64,000 nucleotides of DNA from Aestuariivita sp. (GCF_021404545.1 NZ_JAAWWD010000038.1:1-64000); one strand, 5' to 3'. Numbered from the stretch's first letter, positions 36,302 to 45,495 are shown. Notes: generated by a model not told the origin, from the sequence alone. A program made the numbers and translations.

Positions 36302-36495
36302 CTTTGGTTCGACGAGGCGACTCGTCGTTAAAGGGAACGTGGTGCGGTTTTTGTAAGACCAATGCCACGACTGCCCCCGCAACTGTAAGCGGAGAGCGAG
36401 GCCGGAATATACCACTGGGCGCCCGGACGGGGCGCACGGGAAGGTCCGGCCAAGCGACGACCCGCAAGTCAGGAGACCTGCCAGAGCGATCACCT
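36302..36495 (+). promoter_or_regulatory. Cobalamin (adenosylcobalamin-type) riboswitch
   Basis: All core landmarks are present in order: AAAGGGAACGTGGTGCGG, ATGCCACGACTGCCCCCGCAAC (quoted only in part: GCCACGACTGCCCCCGCA), CTGTAAGCGG, a peripheral stem ending in CACTGGG, GGGAAGG, and GACCCGCAAGTCAGGAGACC containing the B12-box-like element. It lies about 130 bp upstream of btuB on the same strand, so it should repress the uptake operon when cobalamin is bound. Confidence 0.93.
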
Positions 36496-36577
36496 TCACC
36501 CGGCGCGGGGCGCGCAGGGATGGACGGCGCTTTAGCCCGGAATGGTGACGCAACACGCACCGTTTGGGCAAGGGCGA

Positions 36578-36614
36578 TCCTTTCCAAACATCTCTGAAAA
36601 ATGTCTGGAAAGGA
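36578..36614 (+). promoter_or_regulatory. Hairpin that can mask the btuB ribosome binding site
   Basis: TCCTTTCCAAACAT (36578-36591) and ATGTCTGGAAAGGA (36601-36614) pair with a single A-C mismatch around a 9-nt loop. The 3' arm contains AAAGGA, the only purine-rich ribosome binding site candidate before ATG 36626 (11-base spacing). This is a plausible expression platform for the upstream riboswitch, controlling translation rather than termination, since no T run follows. Confidence 0.6.
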
Positions 36615-36625
36615 CACCAAAGAAC

Positions 36626-38467
36626 ATGAAGGCCTGTCTCAGTTCTGCCTCCGTATTGGCACTCATTCTCTCCGCCCCGACTGTGCTTGCACAAACCTTC
36701 GATCTTGGCGAGATCGTCGTCTTTGCCAACCAAACCGAAACCGAAGCGGACCGCGTTGGCGTCACGGTCGAGGTCCTGGACGCGCAGGAAATCGCCACCA
36801 GCCCGACCGCCAGCGTCGCGCAAACCCTCAGCCGCCTGCCGGGTGTCGCGACCAACAGCAATGGCGGCCAGGGAAAGCTGACCCAATTGCGCATTCGCGG
36901 CCTGAACGATCGCTATATCGGCGTGCGCATCAACGGCTTTGACGTGTCCGATCCTGGAAGCACCCAAACCGCCTATAACTGGGGCGGTCTGTCGGGGGCG
37001 GGATTGTCGAGCATCGAGGTGCTCAAGGGCACCCATTCGGCCCTTTACGGCTCCGAAGCCATCGCGGGCGTGATCAATATCACCAGCTACCGGCCGACTG
37101 AAAACGGCACGTTTTATCGGTATGGCCTTGAGCTGGGCAGCTTTAACACACGTCGCGCCGATTTCAGCGTCGGTCAAAAAACCGATCGCGCAATGGTTGC
37201 CCTGACGCTCTCGCGCGTGGTGACCGACTCCTTTTCATCGGCCGATGAGAACCAGGGCAACACGGAAACCGACCCCTATCGCGGCACAACGGTGCTGTTG
37301 TCGGCACGCTATGCGCTCAACGACCAGGTGACCGTCGGCTTTGAGGGGCTCTATGAAGAGCAAGAAACCAATATCGATGCCGGAGGCGGCGTTGGCGGGG
37401 ATGCCAACCGTCCCTTCTTTACCGACCGTGCGGGCGCCCGGGTCTACGCGGAAATCGACGCCGGGGCCTTCCAGCACGAAGTCGGTATCAGTTACTTCAA
37501 GACCAAACGTGCCGATCCGCTCACAACCTTCGGCAGCCCCAATTTCGAAAGCCGCCGCACCGAGGTGCGCTGGACCGCTACCACGGATCTTGACCGCGGC
37601 CCCCTGACATTTGGCATCGAGTATTCACACGAGGAGGCCGATTTCTCCAACGGCACGGCCGACTATGACACGATCTCGCTCTTTGCCGAGCATCAGATCG
37701 CCCTCTCCGAGCGGCTCGATCTGACGCTGTCCGCGCGGGCCGATGACCACAGCGAGTTCGGGTCGGCGGTGACCGGTCGGATTGCGGCCGCCTGGCGCCC
37801 CAGTTCCGACACCGTGATCCGCGGATCGCTGGCGACGGGGTATCGCGCGCCCTCGTTGAACGAGCTTTTTGGCCCCTTCAACACCGCCGTAATCAACCCC
37901 CAGCTTGAGCCCGAAGAGAGTAGGAGCGCCGAAGTCAGCATCGAGCGCCGGTTTGCGGGCGGCGGACGTGTCCAAGCGGCGGCGTTTTATACACAGATCG
38001 ACGATGTCATAGACTACATTTCCAGCCCAACGCCCCCGTTCCAAGGCGCATACACCCAGATCCCCGGCACCACGACCGCCAAGGGTCTCGAGCTTTCGGG
38101 TCGTTTTCCCGTGACCGGCGCGGTGTCTGTATTCGGCAGCTATACCTTCACCGATTCCGAACGGCCCGACGGCACCCGCGAGCGCCGCGTGCCCGAGCAT
38201 GATATCGTGCTCGGCATCGACGCGGATTTCGACAACGGTTGGGGAGGACAGTTCGTGGTGAACCGCGCGATCGGACGCGTAGACGGGTTCTTTCCGGTTG
38301 ACGTTCCCGATTACACGGTTGCGAGTCTGCAAATCAACTATGACGTGACCGACGCCGCAAATCTCTATCTGCGTGTCGAAAACCTCTTTGATGAGGAGTA
38401 TCAGACCGCGATCGGTTACGGCACCTCCGACCGGGCGGTCTATTTCGGGGTCCGTGGCAGTTTCTAG
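36626..38467 (+). CDS. btuB: TonB-dependent cobalamin outer-membrane receptor
   Basis: 613 residues. It has a signal peptide ([23 protein letters not shown]), a TonB box-like EIVVFA, a plug domain ([55 protein letters not shown]) and a 22-strand barrel ending in the classic C-terminal aromatic residue (GVRGSF). Control by the upstream riboswitch and the following btuFCD genes identify cobalamin or cobinamide as the ligand. ATG 36626 is chosen because it begins the signal peptide; the frame is open to 36542. Confidence 0.95.
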   Translation: MKACLSSASVLALILSAPTVLAQTFDLGEIVVFANQTETEADRVGVTVEVLDAQEIATSPTASVAQTLSRLPGVATNSNGGQGKLTQLRIRGLNDRYIGVRINGFDVSDPGSTQTAYNWGGLSGAGLSSIEVLKGTHSALYGSEAIAGVINITSYRPTENGTFYRYGLELGSFNTRRADFSVGQKTDRAMVALTLSRVVTDSFSSADENQGNTETDPYRGTTVLLSARYALNDQVTVGFEGLYEEQETNIDAGGGVGGDANRPFFTDRAGARVYAEIDAGAFQHEVGISYFKTKRADPLTTFGSPNFESRRTEVRWTATTDLDRGPLTFGIEYSHEEADFSNGTADYDTISLFAEHQIALSERLDLTLSARADDHSEFGSAVTGRIAAAWRPSSDTVIRGSLATGYRAPSLNELFGPFNTAVINPQLEPEESRSAEVSIERRFAGGGRVQAAAFYTQIDDVIDYISSPTPPFQGAYTQIPGTTTAKGLELSGRFPVTGAVSVFGSYTFTDSERPDGTRERRVPEHDIVLGIDADFDNGWGGQFVVNRAIGRVDGFFPVDVPDYTVASLQINYDVTDAANLYLRVENLFDEEYQTAIGYGTSDRAVYFGVRGSF

Positions 38468-39290
38468 GATCATAGCGGCCATGGTGGCGGTGCTTTTGGG
38501 CCCCGCTGCCTGGGCAGACCAGAGGCCCGAACGGGTTGTGTCTGTCAATCTGTGTACTGATCAGCTGGGCCTCCTGCTTGCCGATAGCGGCCAGCTGATC
38601 TCGGTCAGTCGTCTGGCCCATGAGCCCGACAGTTCGGCCATGGTGGAGGCCGCGCGCGCCCTGCCCGCCAATGGTTCGGGCGCCGAGGAGGTCTATCTGC
38701 TCACTCCCGATCTGGTGCTGGCAGGCACTTTCACAGACAGCGCCACGGTTCAGATGCTGCGCGATCTTGGTATCCGGGTCGAACTGTTTGCGCCTGCCCG
38801 CTCGCTGGAGGATGTGCCCGCCCGCCTGCGCCAGATGGGCGCCGCACTGGGCCGCACGGCTGTGGCCGAGGAGATGGTGGCCCGGTTCGAGGCAGATCTG
38901 GCGGCGCTGACCGTGACGCTGACACCCAGGCCGCGTGCCGCGCTTTACTATGTGAACAGCTACACCTCCGGCGATCGCTCGCTGGCTTCCGACATTCTGG
39001 CGGTCGCGGGGTTCGACAATGTCGCGTCTGAGGTGGGGCTGGACTGGGGCGGTGTGCTGCCGCTCGAAAAACTGGTCATGTTGGCACCGGATCTGATCAT
39101 TCAGGGGCGCGATTATCCCGGGCAGGCCCGCGCCGAGGACACGCTCGATCACCCCGCGCTGCTGGCGCTGTCCGATACGCTGCAAGCCGGACAGTTGACC
39201 GACCGGGACTGGATCTGCGGCACGCCGCAGGTTCTGAACGCGATCCGGGCGATGCGTGATCTGCGCCTGTCGATGGAGGCGGACAGGTGA
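38454..39290 (+). CDS. btuF: Periplasmic cobalamin-binding protein of the ABC importer
   Basis: About 278 residues. GTG 38454 gives a compact signal peptide ([21 protein letters not shown]) and overlaps the btuB end by 14 bp; ATG 38481 is an alternative. The mature protein is a class III (two-lobe, helix-linked) binding protein with PERVVSVNLCTDQLGLLLA at the start, EEVYLLTPDLVLAG in lobe one and LEKLVMLAPDLIIQG in lobe two. It captures cobalamin in the periplasm for BtuCD. The stop overlaps the btuC GTG start. Confidence 0.88.
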   Translation: MAVSRIIAAMVAVLLGPAAWADQRPERVVSVNLCTDQLGLLLADSGQLISVSRLAHEPDSSAMVEAARALPANGSGAEEVYLLTPDLVLAGTFTDSATVQMLRDLGIRVELFAPARSLEDVPARLRQMGAALGRTAVAEEMVARFEADLAALTVTLTPRPRAALYYVNSYTSGDRSLASDILAVAGFDNVASEVGLDWGGVLPLEKLVMLAPDLIIQGRDYPGQARAEDTLDHPALLALSDTLQAGQLTDRDWICGTPQVLNAIRAMRDLRLSMEADR

Positions 39291-40267
39291 AGCTTGCCGC
39301 CCTCCTTGTGGCGCTCTGCGCGGCGCTTTTTGTCGTGTCGCTGACCAGTGGTCAGGTCAACGCATCGGTTGGTGAAAGCCTGGTCGCGCTCTGGCGCGAC
39401 GATGGTCTGCCTCTCTCGGTCGTGATGCAGGAGATCCGGCTGCCGCGCGCGCTGCTGGCGGTGATGATCGGCGCATCGCTGGGCATGGCGGGTGCCGCGA
39501 TGCAGGGGTTTCTGCGCAACCCGCTGGCCGAGCCGGGGCTGATCGGCGTCTCGGGCTCGGCGGCATTGGGGGCGGTGCTGGCGATCCAGACCGGGCTGAC
39601 GCTGTTCTTTCCGCTGGCCTTGCCGCTGGCCGCACTGAGCGGGGCGGTGCTTGCCGTTGTGTTGATCCTGCTGCTGGCCGGTCCACGCGGCGCGTCGATC
39701 ACGCTGATTCTGGCCGGGATCGCAATATCCGCGCTGGCGGGCGCGCTGACCTCGCTGGTGCTGAACCTCTCTCCCAACCCGTTTGCCGCAGCCGATATCG
39801 TCTTTTGGATGATGGGATCGCTGGCGGACCGGTCTTTTGACCATGTCTGGCTGGCGCTGCCCTTCATGATGCTGGGGTGGGCCTTGCTGGCGCTGAGCGC
39901 GCGCGGTCTGGATGCATTGACCCTGGGCGAAGATGCGGCCCAAGCGATGGGCATCAATCTGGCACGACTGCGCCTGATGCTGGTGATTGGCACGGCGTCC
40001 TGCGTCGGGGCGGCAACCGCGGTGGCCGGAGCCGTCGGCTTTGTCGGTCTGGTGGTGCCGCATCTGCTGCGCGGATTTGTCGGCGCGCGGCCCTCGTCCT
40101 TGCTGTGGGCGTCGGCTCTGGGAGGTGCGGCGATGGTACTGGCCGCCGATATCGCGGTGCGTGAAATCCTGCCACAGCGGGATCTCAAGCTGGGCGTTCT
40201 GATGGCGCTGGTGGGCGCGCCGCTGTTCCTGCATCTGATATTCAAGACGCGCAAGGAGATGGCATGA
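39287..40267 (+). CDS. btuC: FecCD/BtuC-family ABC importer permease
   Basis: 326 residues with about ten membrane helices. Family motifs include LPRALLAVMIGASLGMAGAAMQG (given in part), RNPLAEPGLIGVSGSAALGA and VAGAVGFVGLVVPHLLR. It starts at GTG 39287, overlapping the btuF stop as GTGA. It forms the membrane channel of the cobalamin importer with BtuD. Confidence 0.93.
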   Translation: MKLAALLVALCAALFVVSLTSGQVNASVGESLVALWRDDGLPLSVVMQEIRLPRALLAVMIGASLGMAGAAMQGFLRNPLAEPGLIGVSGSAALGAVLAIQTGLTLFFPLALPLAALSGAVLAVVLILLLAGPRGASITLILAGIAISALAGALTSLVLNLSPNPFAAADIVFWMMGSLADRSFDHVWLALPFMMLGWALLALSARGLDALTLGEDAAQAMGINLARLRLMLVIGTASCVGAATAVAGAVGFVGLVVPHLLRGFVGARPSSLLWASALGGAAMVLAADIAVREILPQRDLKLGVLMALVGAPLFLHLIFKTRKEMA

Positions 40268-41022
40268 CCCTTCTTGCGCTGGATCGGTTGACTGTGCGCC
40301 GGGGCGATTGCCCGGTGGTGGACGCGGTGACTGTATCGGTCGCGGCGGGCGAATGCGTCGGTCTGATCGGTCCCAACGGCGCAGGCAAAACCACGCTTTT
40401 GCGGGGCGCGCTGGGACTTTTGCCACATCAGGGCCAATCGTCGCTGACCAGCATGCCAGGCGCCCAACGCGCACGCCATGCCGCCTGGATGCCGCAATCG
40501 CGCGAGATCGCCTGGCCCGTCACGGTCGAGACGCTGATCGCCCTGGGACGGATCCCGCATCTGCCACGGGGTGCCAAACCCCGCCCCGACGATCAGCGGG
40601 CCATTGAGGCCGCGATCGCCCGGATGGGGCTGGAGGCGTTTCGCCACCGCACCGCGACCCAGCTTTCGGGGGGCGAACAGGCCCGTGTTCTGATTGCCCG
40701 TGCGCTGGCTCAGGACACCCCTCTTTTGCTGGCCGATGAGCCGATTGCCGGTCTGGATCCGGCCAGCCAGATCGCCACCATGCAGGTCTTTGGCCGCTTG
40801 GCGCGTGAAGGCCACGCGGTCATCGTCTCGCTTCATGATCTGGGGCTGGCCGCGCGACACTGCACGCGGCTCTTGATGATGAGCGCGGGGCGCCTGATCG
40901 CCGATGGCGCACCACGTGACGTGCTTACACCGGATCATATCGCGCAGGTCTTTGGCATCACCGGATTTTGGGCCGACACCGACCATGGCCCGGTGTTTCA
41001 GCCGCTGGAGGTGACCGGATGA
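40264..41022 (+). CDS. btuD: ABC importer ATPase for cobalamin
   Basis: 252 residues. It carries Walker A GPNGAGKTT, signature LSGGEQARV, Walker B LLLADEPIAGLD and the switch histidine in VIVSLHDLGLAARHC. The start overlaps the btuC stop as ATGA, and the stop overlaps the cbiZ start the same way. It energises BtuC. Confidence 0.93.
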   Translation: MTLLALDRLTVRRGDCPVVDAVTVSVAAGECVGLIGPNGAGKTTLLRGALGLLPHQGQSSLTSMPGAQRARHAAWMPQSREIAWPVTVETLIALGRIPHLPRGAKPRPDDQRAIEAAIARMGLEAFRHRTATQLSGGEQARVLIARALAQDTPLLLADEPIAGLDPASQIATMQVFGRLAREGHAVIVSLHDLGLAARHCTRLLMMSAGRLIADGAPRDVLTPDHIAQVFGITGFWADTDHGPVFQPLEVTG

Positions 41023-41672
41023 GGATCACCCTCGACCATCCCTGGCTGACCCTCGATCTGGGAGCACCGCAGCGCATCCTGAGCTGGTCATTGAACCGGC
41101 CCGGCTTTGTCGATGCCCAGCAGATCCTGTGGCGCGAAGTGCGCAATGCCGATCTGCCCCAGGATTTCGATGTCGCGGGCTGGCTGTGCCGAGAGCTTGC
41201 GGCGCGTGGCGCAAGCGAGGCGGTGACGATGCTCACCTCGCGCGATCTGGATGCCTATGAGGTGGCCCAAGCCACGCTCGACGGGGTCACGGCGCATTGC
41301 GTGGCCACAGTGGGGCTGTCGAATGCCGAACGGATCGGTACCCGGTTGGATCGGTCAGGCCACGATTGGGGCACGATCAACATCGCCCTGTGCGTCGACC
41401 AGCCGCTGGCCGATGCCGCCCGGGTCGAGCTGGTGTCAATCGCCGCGCAGGCGCGTACCGTGGCGGTGGCCGGGATTGGCCATGACCTGCCGACCGGACG
41501 CGCGACCGGCACCGGAACCGACTGCATCGCCATCGCCGCACCGGCAGGCGCCCTTGCGTTTGCCGGGATGCACACGCCGGTGGGCGAAGCCGCCGGACGC
41601 GCCGTGCACAGCGCGGTGCAGGCAGGCGCGCGGATCTGGATGGACCGCGTGCGCCGAAAGCCCGGCCCCTGA
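41019..41672 (+). CDS. cbiZ: Adenosylcobinamide amidohydrolase
   Basis: 217 residues matching CbiZ, which removes the aminopropanol side chain of adenosylcobinamide (or pseudocobalamin) to give adenosylcobyric acid, so that imported corrinoids can be rebuilt into cobalamin. Conserved segments are LTSRDLDAYEVAQ, VGLSNAERIG, GTINIALCVDQPL, and GTGTDCIAIAAP. ATG 41019 overlaps the btuD stop. Location inside the importer operon supports a salvage role. The organism therefore needs, or has elsewhere, the later steps (CobD/CbiB, CobU, CobS). Confidence 0.9.
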   Translation: MRITLDHPWLTLDLGAPQRILSWSLNRPGFVDAQQILWREVRNADLPQDFDVAGWLCRELAARGASEAVTMLTSRDLDAYEVAQATLDGVTAHCVATVGLSNAERIGTRLDRSGHDWGTINIALCVDQPLADAARVELVSIAAQARTVAVAGIGHDLPTGRATGTGTDCIAIAAPAGALAFAGMHTPVGEAAGRAVHSAVQAGARIWMDRVRRKPGP

Positions 41673-42460
41673 TGCCCTATCCCCCCGAACGCATTGTCTG
41701 CCTGACCGAAGAGACGGTCGAAACCCTCTACCTTCTGGGGCAGGATCACCGGATCGTGGGCGTGACCGGCTATGCCGTACGCCCCGCACGGGTCCGCCGG
41801 GAAAAACCGCGCGTCGGCGCGTTCACCTCGGCCGACGTGCCCAAAATCCTTGCATTGCAGCCCGATCTGGTGCTGACCTTTTCAGATCTCCAGGCCGATA
41901 TCGCCGCCGACCTGATCCGCGAGGGCGTCGCGGTGCATGCCTTCAACCAGCGCTCGGTCGGCGAAATCCTGGATATGATCCGCACCCTTGGCGCCCTCAC
42001 TGGCACACAAGGCAGAGCCGAGGCGCTGGTGCGTCGGTTCGAGGCGCGCGCGGCCGCCCTACGCGCCACAGTGCGCCCCACCCGCCCCGCCGTCTATTTC
42101 GAGGAATGGGACGATCCGCCGATCTCCGGTATCCGCTGGGTGTCGGAACTGATCGAGTTGGCGGGCGGGCGCGATGTGTTCGCTGGACTGCGCCGGGAAC
42201 AGGGCGCCAAGGCGCGGATCCTCGACCCGCAGCAGGTGATCGAGGCGCGCCCTGATGTGATCCTGGCCTCCTGGTGCGGCAAGAAAGTCCGCCCCGAAAA
42301 GATCGCCGCGCGCCCAGGGTGGGATGTCATCCCCGCCGTGGCGACGGGACGGATCGTCGAGATCAAGTCGCCCCTCATCCTCCAGCCCGGGCCCGCGGCC
42401 CTGACCGATGGGCTCGATGCGATCGAGGCGGCGCTTTGGAAGGTAAGGAAGGACACATGA
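41672..42460 (+). CDS. BtuF-like cobalamin-binding protein without signal peptide
   Basis: 262 residues of the class III binding-protein fold: PPERIVCLTEETVETLYLLG, VGVTGYAVRPARVRREKPRVG, PKILALQPDLVLTFSDLQ, HAFNQRSVGEILDMI and a C-terminal GRIVEIKSPLILQPGPAALTDG. The N-terminus (MPYPPERIVC) has no signal peptide or lipobox, so the protein should stay in the cytoplasm, unlike BtuF encoded four genes upstream. It starts within the cbiZ stop (TGATG). It may carry or sense corrinoids inside the cell, or hand them to CbiZ. That is inference. Confidence 0.8.
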   Translation: MPYPPERIVCLTEETVETLYLLGQDHRIVGVTGYAVRPARVRREKPRVGAFTSADVPKILALQPDLVLTFSDLQADIAADLIREGVAVHAFNQRSVGEILDMIRTLGALTGTQGRAEALVRRFEARAAALRATVRPTRPAVYFEEWDDPPISGIRWVSELIELAGGRDVFAGLRREQGAKARILDPQQVIEARPDVILASWCGKKVRPEKIAARPGWDVIPAVATGRIVEIKSPLILQPGPAALTDGLDAIEAALWKVRKDT

Positions 42461-42624
42461 TCCCCCCATTTTGCGCGTCGAACAGTCGCGCTGAAAACGG
42501 TGAGGCCTACCGGGCGTCACCCAAGCCCGCCCAAAGACCCAGGTGCCCCCGCAAAACAGTGCGTCCGCCGCCGCTTGCACCCCTGCCTCCGATAGGCTAG
42601 CGACGAGCGCGTCTAAGAGGAGCC

Positions 42625-42852
42625 ATGGCCATGATATTCGAGCTGATCATATGGGTCGGAGTCGCGCTTTCCCTCGTCGGTCTGGCGGGGCTGATCTGGT
42701 CGATCGTTCGCGTAGCTCGCGCACGGCGCACCCTGACCGAGGACGCCGCCTTGCGCGCGGAGATACAAAAAGCGCTCCCACTGAATTTGGGAGCGCTGCT
42801 CTTGTCGGTGCTGGGTTTGATGATGGTTGTCCTGGGGATCTTCCTGGGCTGA
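42625..42852 (+). CDS. Small two-helix membrane protein
   Basis: 75 residues with two hydrophobic helices (LIIWVGVALSLVGLAGLIWSI and LGALLLSVLGLMMVVLGIF) around a short charged loop. AAGAGGAG precedes ATG 42625. The coding sequence contains a perfect 10-bp inverted repeat, AGCGCTCCCA/TGGGAGCGCT (42771-42797). The function is unknown. Confidence 0.72.
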   Translation: MAMIFELIIWVGVALSLVGLAGLIWSIVRVARARRTLTEDAALRAEIQKALPLNLGALLLSVLGLMMVVLGIFLG

Positions 42853-42854
42853 TC

Positions 42855-43070
42855 TCAGACCGGTACGTTGTCGAACCGGGCTTCGATCACTTCATCAATC
42901 AGTTCCGCATTCAGCTTTTGCAGGCGGCGCGGCACCGCCACGCCATCAGCCTCGAGATGGATCAGGATTTTCTGCAACTGAGGCTGCAAAGACAATCGGC
43001 CAGTCGGACTGGCATTCGCGATCTTTGCTTCGAGCGATTCTGCGTGGACTGTAAGTTCATGCGTCGTCAT
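42855..43070 (-). CDS. Small conserved hypothetical protein
   Basis: 71 residues, mainly helical and polar: ESLEAKIANASPTGRLSLQP, then LQKILIHLEADGVAVPRRLQ, then ELIDEVIEARFDNVPV. Composition is that of a genuine soluble protein. AGGATGACC lies before the ATG. It ends 2 bp from the convergent small membrane gene. I recall similar small proteins in Rhodobacteraceae without an assigned role. Confidence 0.68.
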   Translation of the reverse strand: MTTHELTVHAESLEAKIANASPTGRLSLQPQLQKILIHLEADGVAVPRRLQKLNAELIDEVIEARFDNVPV

Positions 43071-43331
43071 ACGGTCATCCTCCCAGATGTGTGAACCTTA
43101 CTAGACATGCCAACATCACAAAGATAAGACGGACGCCGCCGATTTGGAGAGTGATCTGCCCTTTCGGCAGGACTCTGCCCGAAATTCCCGCACGAACGCT
43201 CCGTCCTCCTAAAAATACATCTATCCGAGAATGGCGGATCATGCATTGATATGTGTCAATGCGGTGCATCGGGCCGCAAGCTACGCATCCGGTCGCGGCA
43301 CAATGCGGCTCCGAAATTCAGGGAGAATCCA

Positions 43332-44195
43332 ATGACCCCACTCGTCAAGGCATTTTTCGATCCGGCCACCAACACGGTATCGTATGTGGTCCGTCCGCCA
43401 GAAGGGCACGCGGCTGCGGTGATCGACAGTGTGCTGGATTTTGATCACGCTTCGGGCCGGACCAACACTGCGTCGGCAGATGCAATCGTCGCCTATATCG
43501 AGGCCGAGGGCCTCAAGACCGAATGGGTGCTGGAAACCCACGTCCACGCCGATCACCTGTCGGCCGCGCCCTATCTGCAAGAGAGGCTGGGCGGCAAGAT
43601 CGGCATCGGGCATCAGATCACCGTGGTTCAGGACACCTTTGGCAAGATCTTTAACGAAGGCACCGAGTTTCAGCGCGATGGCTCGCAATTCGATGCGCTG
43701 TTCCGCGAAGGCGACATCTTTCATATTGGCCAGATGCGCGCCGATGTCATGCACACGCCCGGCCACACGCCCGCCTGCATGACCTATGTGATCGGCGACG
43801 CGGCATTTGTGGGCGACACGCTCTTTATGCCCGATTTCGGCACCGCGCGCTGCGACTTCCCGGGTGGATCCTCCGAGGATCTCTATCGTTCGATCCAGAA
43901 AATCCTGGCCCTGCCCGATCAGACTCGGATTTTCGTTGGCCATGACTACAAAGCGCCCGGGCGCGATGAGTTCGCCTGGGAGACCACCGTGGGCGAGCAA
44001 AAGGCGTTGAATGTCCATATCGGTCAGGGTCGCCCGATCGAGGATTTCGTGCATATGCGCGACGCGCGCGACGCCACGCTGGGCATGCCGCGGCTGATCC
44101 TGCCGTCGTTGCAGGTGAACATGCGCGCAGGCCACATGCCGCCCGCCGATGAACACGGCGATGTCTTTCTCAAGGTGCCGGTCAACAAGCTTTAG
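43332..44195 (+). CDS. Metallo-beta-lactamase-fold hydrolase, persulfide dioxygenase/BLH type
   Basis: 287 residues from ATG 43332 after GGGAGAA. The metal motif is ETHVHADHLSAAPYL (HxHxDH), followed by MHTPGHTPACMTYVI, FVGDTLFMPDFGTARCDFPGG and VGHDYKAPGRD, which match the ETHE1/BLH glyoxalase-II-like subgroup. Such enzymes oxidise glutathione persulfide in sulfide detoxification. In other alphaproteobacteria a DUF442 domain is fused to this enzyme; here that domain is a separate gene at 44424. Confidence 0.88.
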   Translation: MTPLVKAFFDPATNTVSYVVRPPEGHAAAVIDSVLDFDHASGRTNTASADAIVAYIEAEGLKTEWVLETHVHADHLSAAPYLQERLGGKIGIGHQITVVQDTFGKIFNEGTEFQRDGSQFDALFREGDIFHIGQMRADVMHTPGHTPACMTYVIGDAAFVGDTLFMPDFGTARCDFPGGSSEDLYRSIQKILALPDQTRIFVGHDYKAPGRDEFAWETTVGEQKALNVHIGQGRPIEDFVHMRDARDATLGMPRLILPSLQVNMRAGHMPPADEHGDVFLKVPVNKL

Positions 44196-44423
44196 ACCCA
44201 GCCTGGGGCGAACGCGCCCGGGCGAACTGCCCGCCGACAGTCGGCACCTCGGCCATGCGCTGCGCGCTGATATCGGACAGACACACACCCGCCCCTTTGG
44301 ACGGCACCGAGTTCCCGCTGCGCGGATATCTGGGCGTCGTCCTGGTGACTTTGCGGCCCGGGCGACCGGCGACAGCCGCAGCGATGGCTGGACAGCCTTG
44401 CCAGGCCCGCTTAAGAAATGCCC

Positions 44424-44855
44424 ATGGATATACGACCGCTCACCCCCCGTTACGCCGTCTCACCCCAAATCGACCCACAGGATCTGACCGCGATCGCTGA
44501 GGCCGGTTTCACCACCGTGATCTGCAATCGGCCCGACGCCGAAGTCCCACCAAGCCATCAGGCTGCGGCCATCGCTGCCGCCGCCCAGGAGGCGGGGCTG
44601 ACCTTCGAGGTCCTGGAAATCACGCATCAGTCCATGACCCCGGACGCCGTGGCGCGTCAGCGCGACATGATCGCCCAATCGGACGGGCCGGTTCTGGCCT
44701 ATTGCGCCTCGGGCACCCGCTGTTCCGTGATCTGGGCCCTTGGGGCCGTCGGAGAGATGCCGGTCGATGATGTGATCGAGACCGCCCGACGCGCAGGTTA
44801 TACGCTCGACAATCTGCGCCCCACGCTGGAGCAAGCGGCCAAGCACGGAACGTAG
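44424..44855 (+). CDS. TIGR01244 family sulfur transferase (DUF442)
   Basis: 143 residues of a dual-specificity-phosphatase-like fold. The start region RPLTPRYAVSPQIDPQDL, VICNRPDAEVPPSHQA and the active-site loop AYCASGTRCSVIWAL (CxxGxR with Cys) are family hallmarks. It is probably a thiosulfate:glutathione or persulfide transferase acting with the hydrolase 228 bp upstream. ATG 44418 is an alternative start; neither has a strong Shine-Dalgarno. Confidence 0.88.
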   Translation: MDIRPLTPRYAVSPQIDPQDLTAIAEAGFTTVICNRPDAEVPPSHQAAAIAAAAQEAGLTFEVLEITHQSMTPDAVARQRDMIAQSDGPVLAYCASGTRCSVIWALGAVGEMPVDDVIETARRAGYTLDNLRPTLEQAAKHGT

Positions 44856-45495
44856 GGCGACGGCATCGCACGACGCCGAACCTCACCCCGAACCCCGCTC
44901 TGGCTGACGCCATGACCTGGCGAAATCGGAGCCCCAAACCCCAATTGCATGCTGGGCGTCATAGGTCTTGTGCAAAGTCGGTATGACCCCCAGGTCTGGC
45001 GCGTGCCTGCTGACGACGCACCCCATAACGGGGTCGGCTTTGTTGGCACCGCTGGAACGGACTTTAGGGTCCGGTTGATCATGCGGCATTGGCCGACCTG
45101 GACACCTACAGCAGATCTCGGGCCCGCAACAGGGCTCAACAAAGCGGCTGTTCGGAACATGACTGCCCGCCTCCCGGCGTTCAGCCATGTCCGTCCTGTG
45201 GCATTTTGCGATCTGCTCTATCCCGTAGAACCCGGATCGGCCTCCGCGCGCGGGATATCGGTGATCAGCCAGCCGTGCCGCCAGCGTGTCAACGACAACT
45301 GCCGCCAGTTCCGCGACAGGCATGGGGTGATGAACCAGGTGACTGACCTCTGACCTCTGACCTCTGACCTCTGACCTCTGACCTCTGACCTCTGACCTCT
45401 GACCTCTGACCTCTGACCAGCGCAGTATGCGGGTGCTGTCAACTGCCGGCGGAGCGCCACCCCTGCTCATTTCACATCAAGAACTGCGGCCTCTC
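44856..45495. other. Non-coding interval with a heptamer repeat
   Basis: 640 bp without a convincing gene. Frames on both strands are patchy, have no ribosome binding sites, and where they cross the tandem repeat they encode low-complexity RSEVRGQ units. The middle part contains CGGTCGGCTTTGTTGGCACC-like text that looks like degraded intergenic repeat sequence common in marine Rhodobacteraceae, though I cannot confirm that. Confidence 0.5.
45344..45418. repeat. Tandem heptamer repeat (TGACCTC), about 10.7 copies
   Basis: Ten exact copies of TGACCTC run from 45344 to 45413, followed by a partial TGACC. There is no sequence variation between copies, which suggests recent expansion or ongoing slippage. 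The unit length of 7 is not a multiple of three, so it would shift frame if inside a gene; no gene is evident here. Confidence 0.97.

Noticed and set aside
36162-36620. N-terminal extension of GapR to 36620
   Set aside because: The extra region is the antisense of the cobalamin riboswitch. The conserved protein and its Shine-Dalgarno start at 36161.
45344-45418. CRISPR-like array
   Set aside because: The units are 7 bp and contiguous with no spacers, and there are no cas genes nearby; it is a simple tandem repeat.
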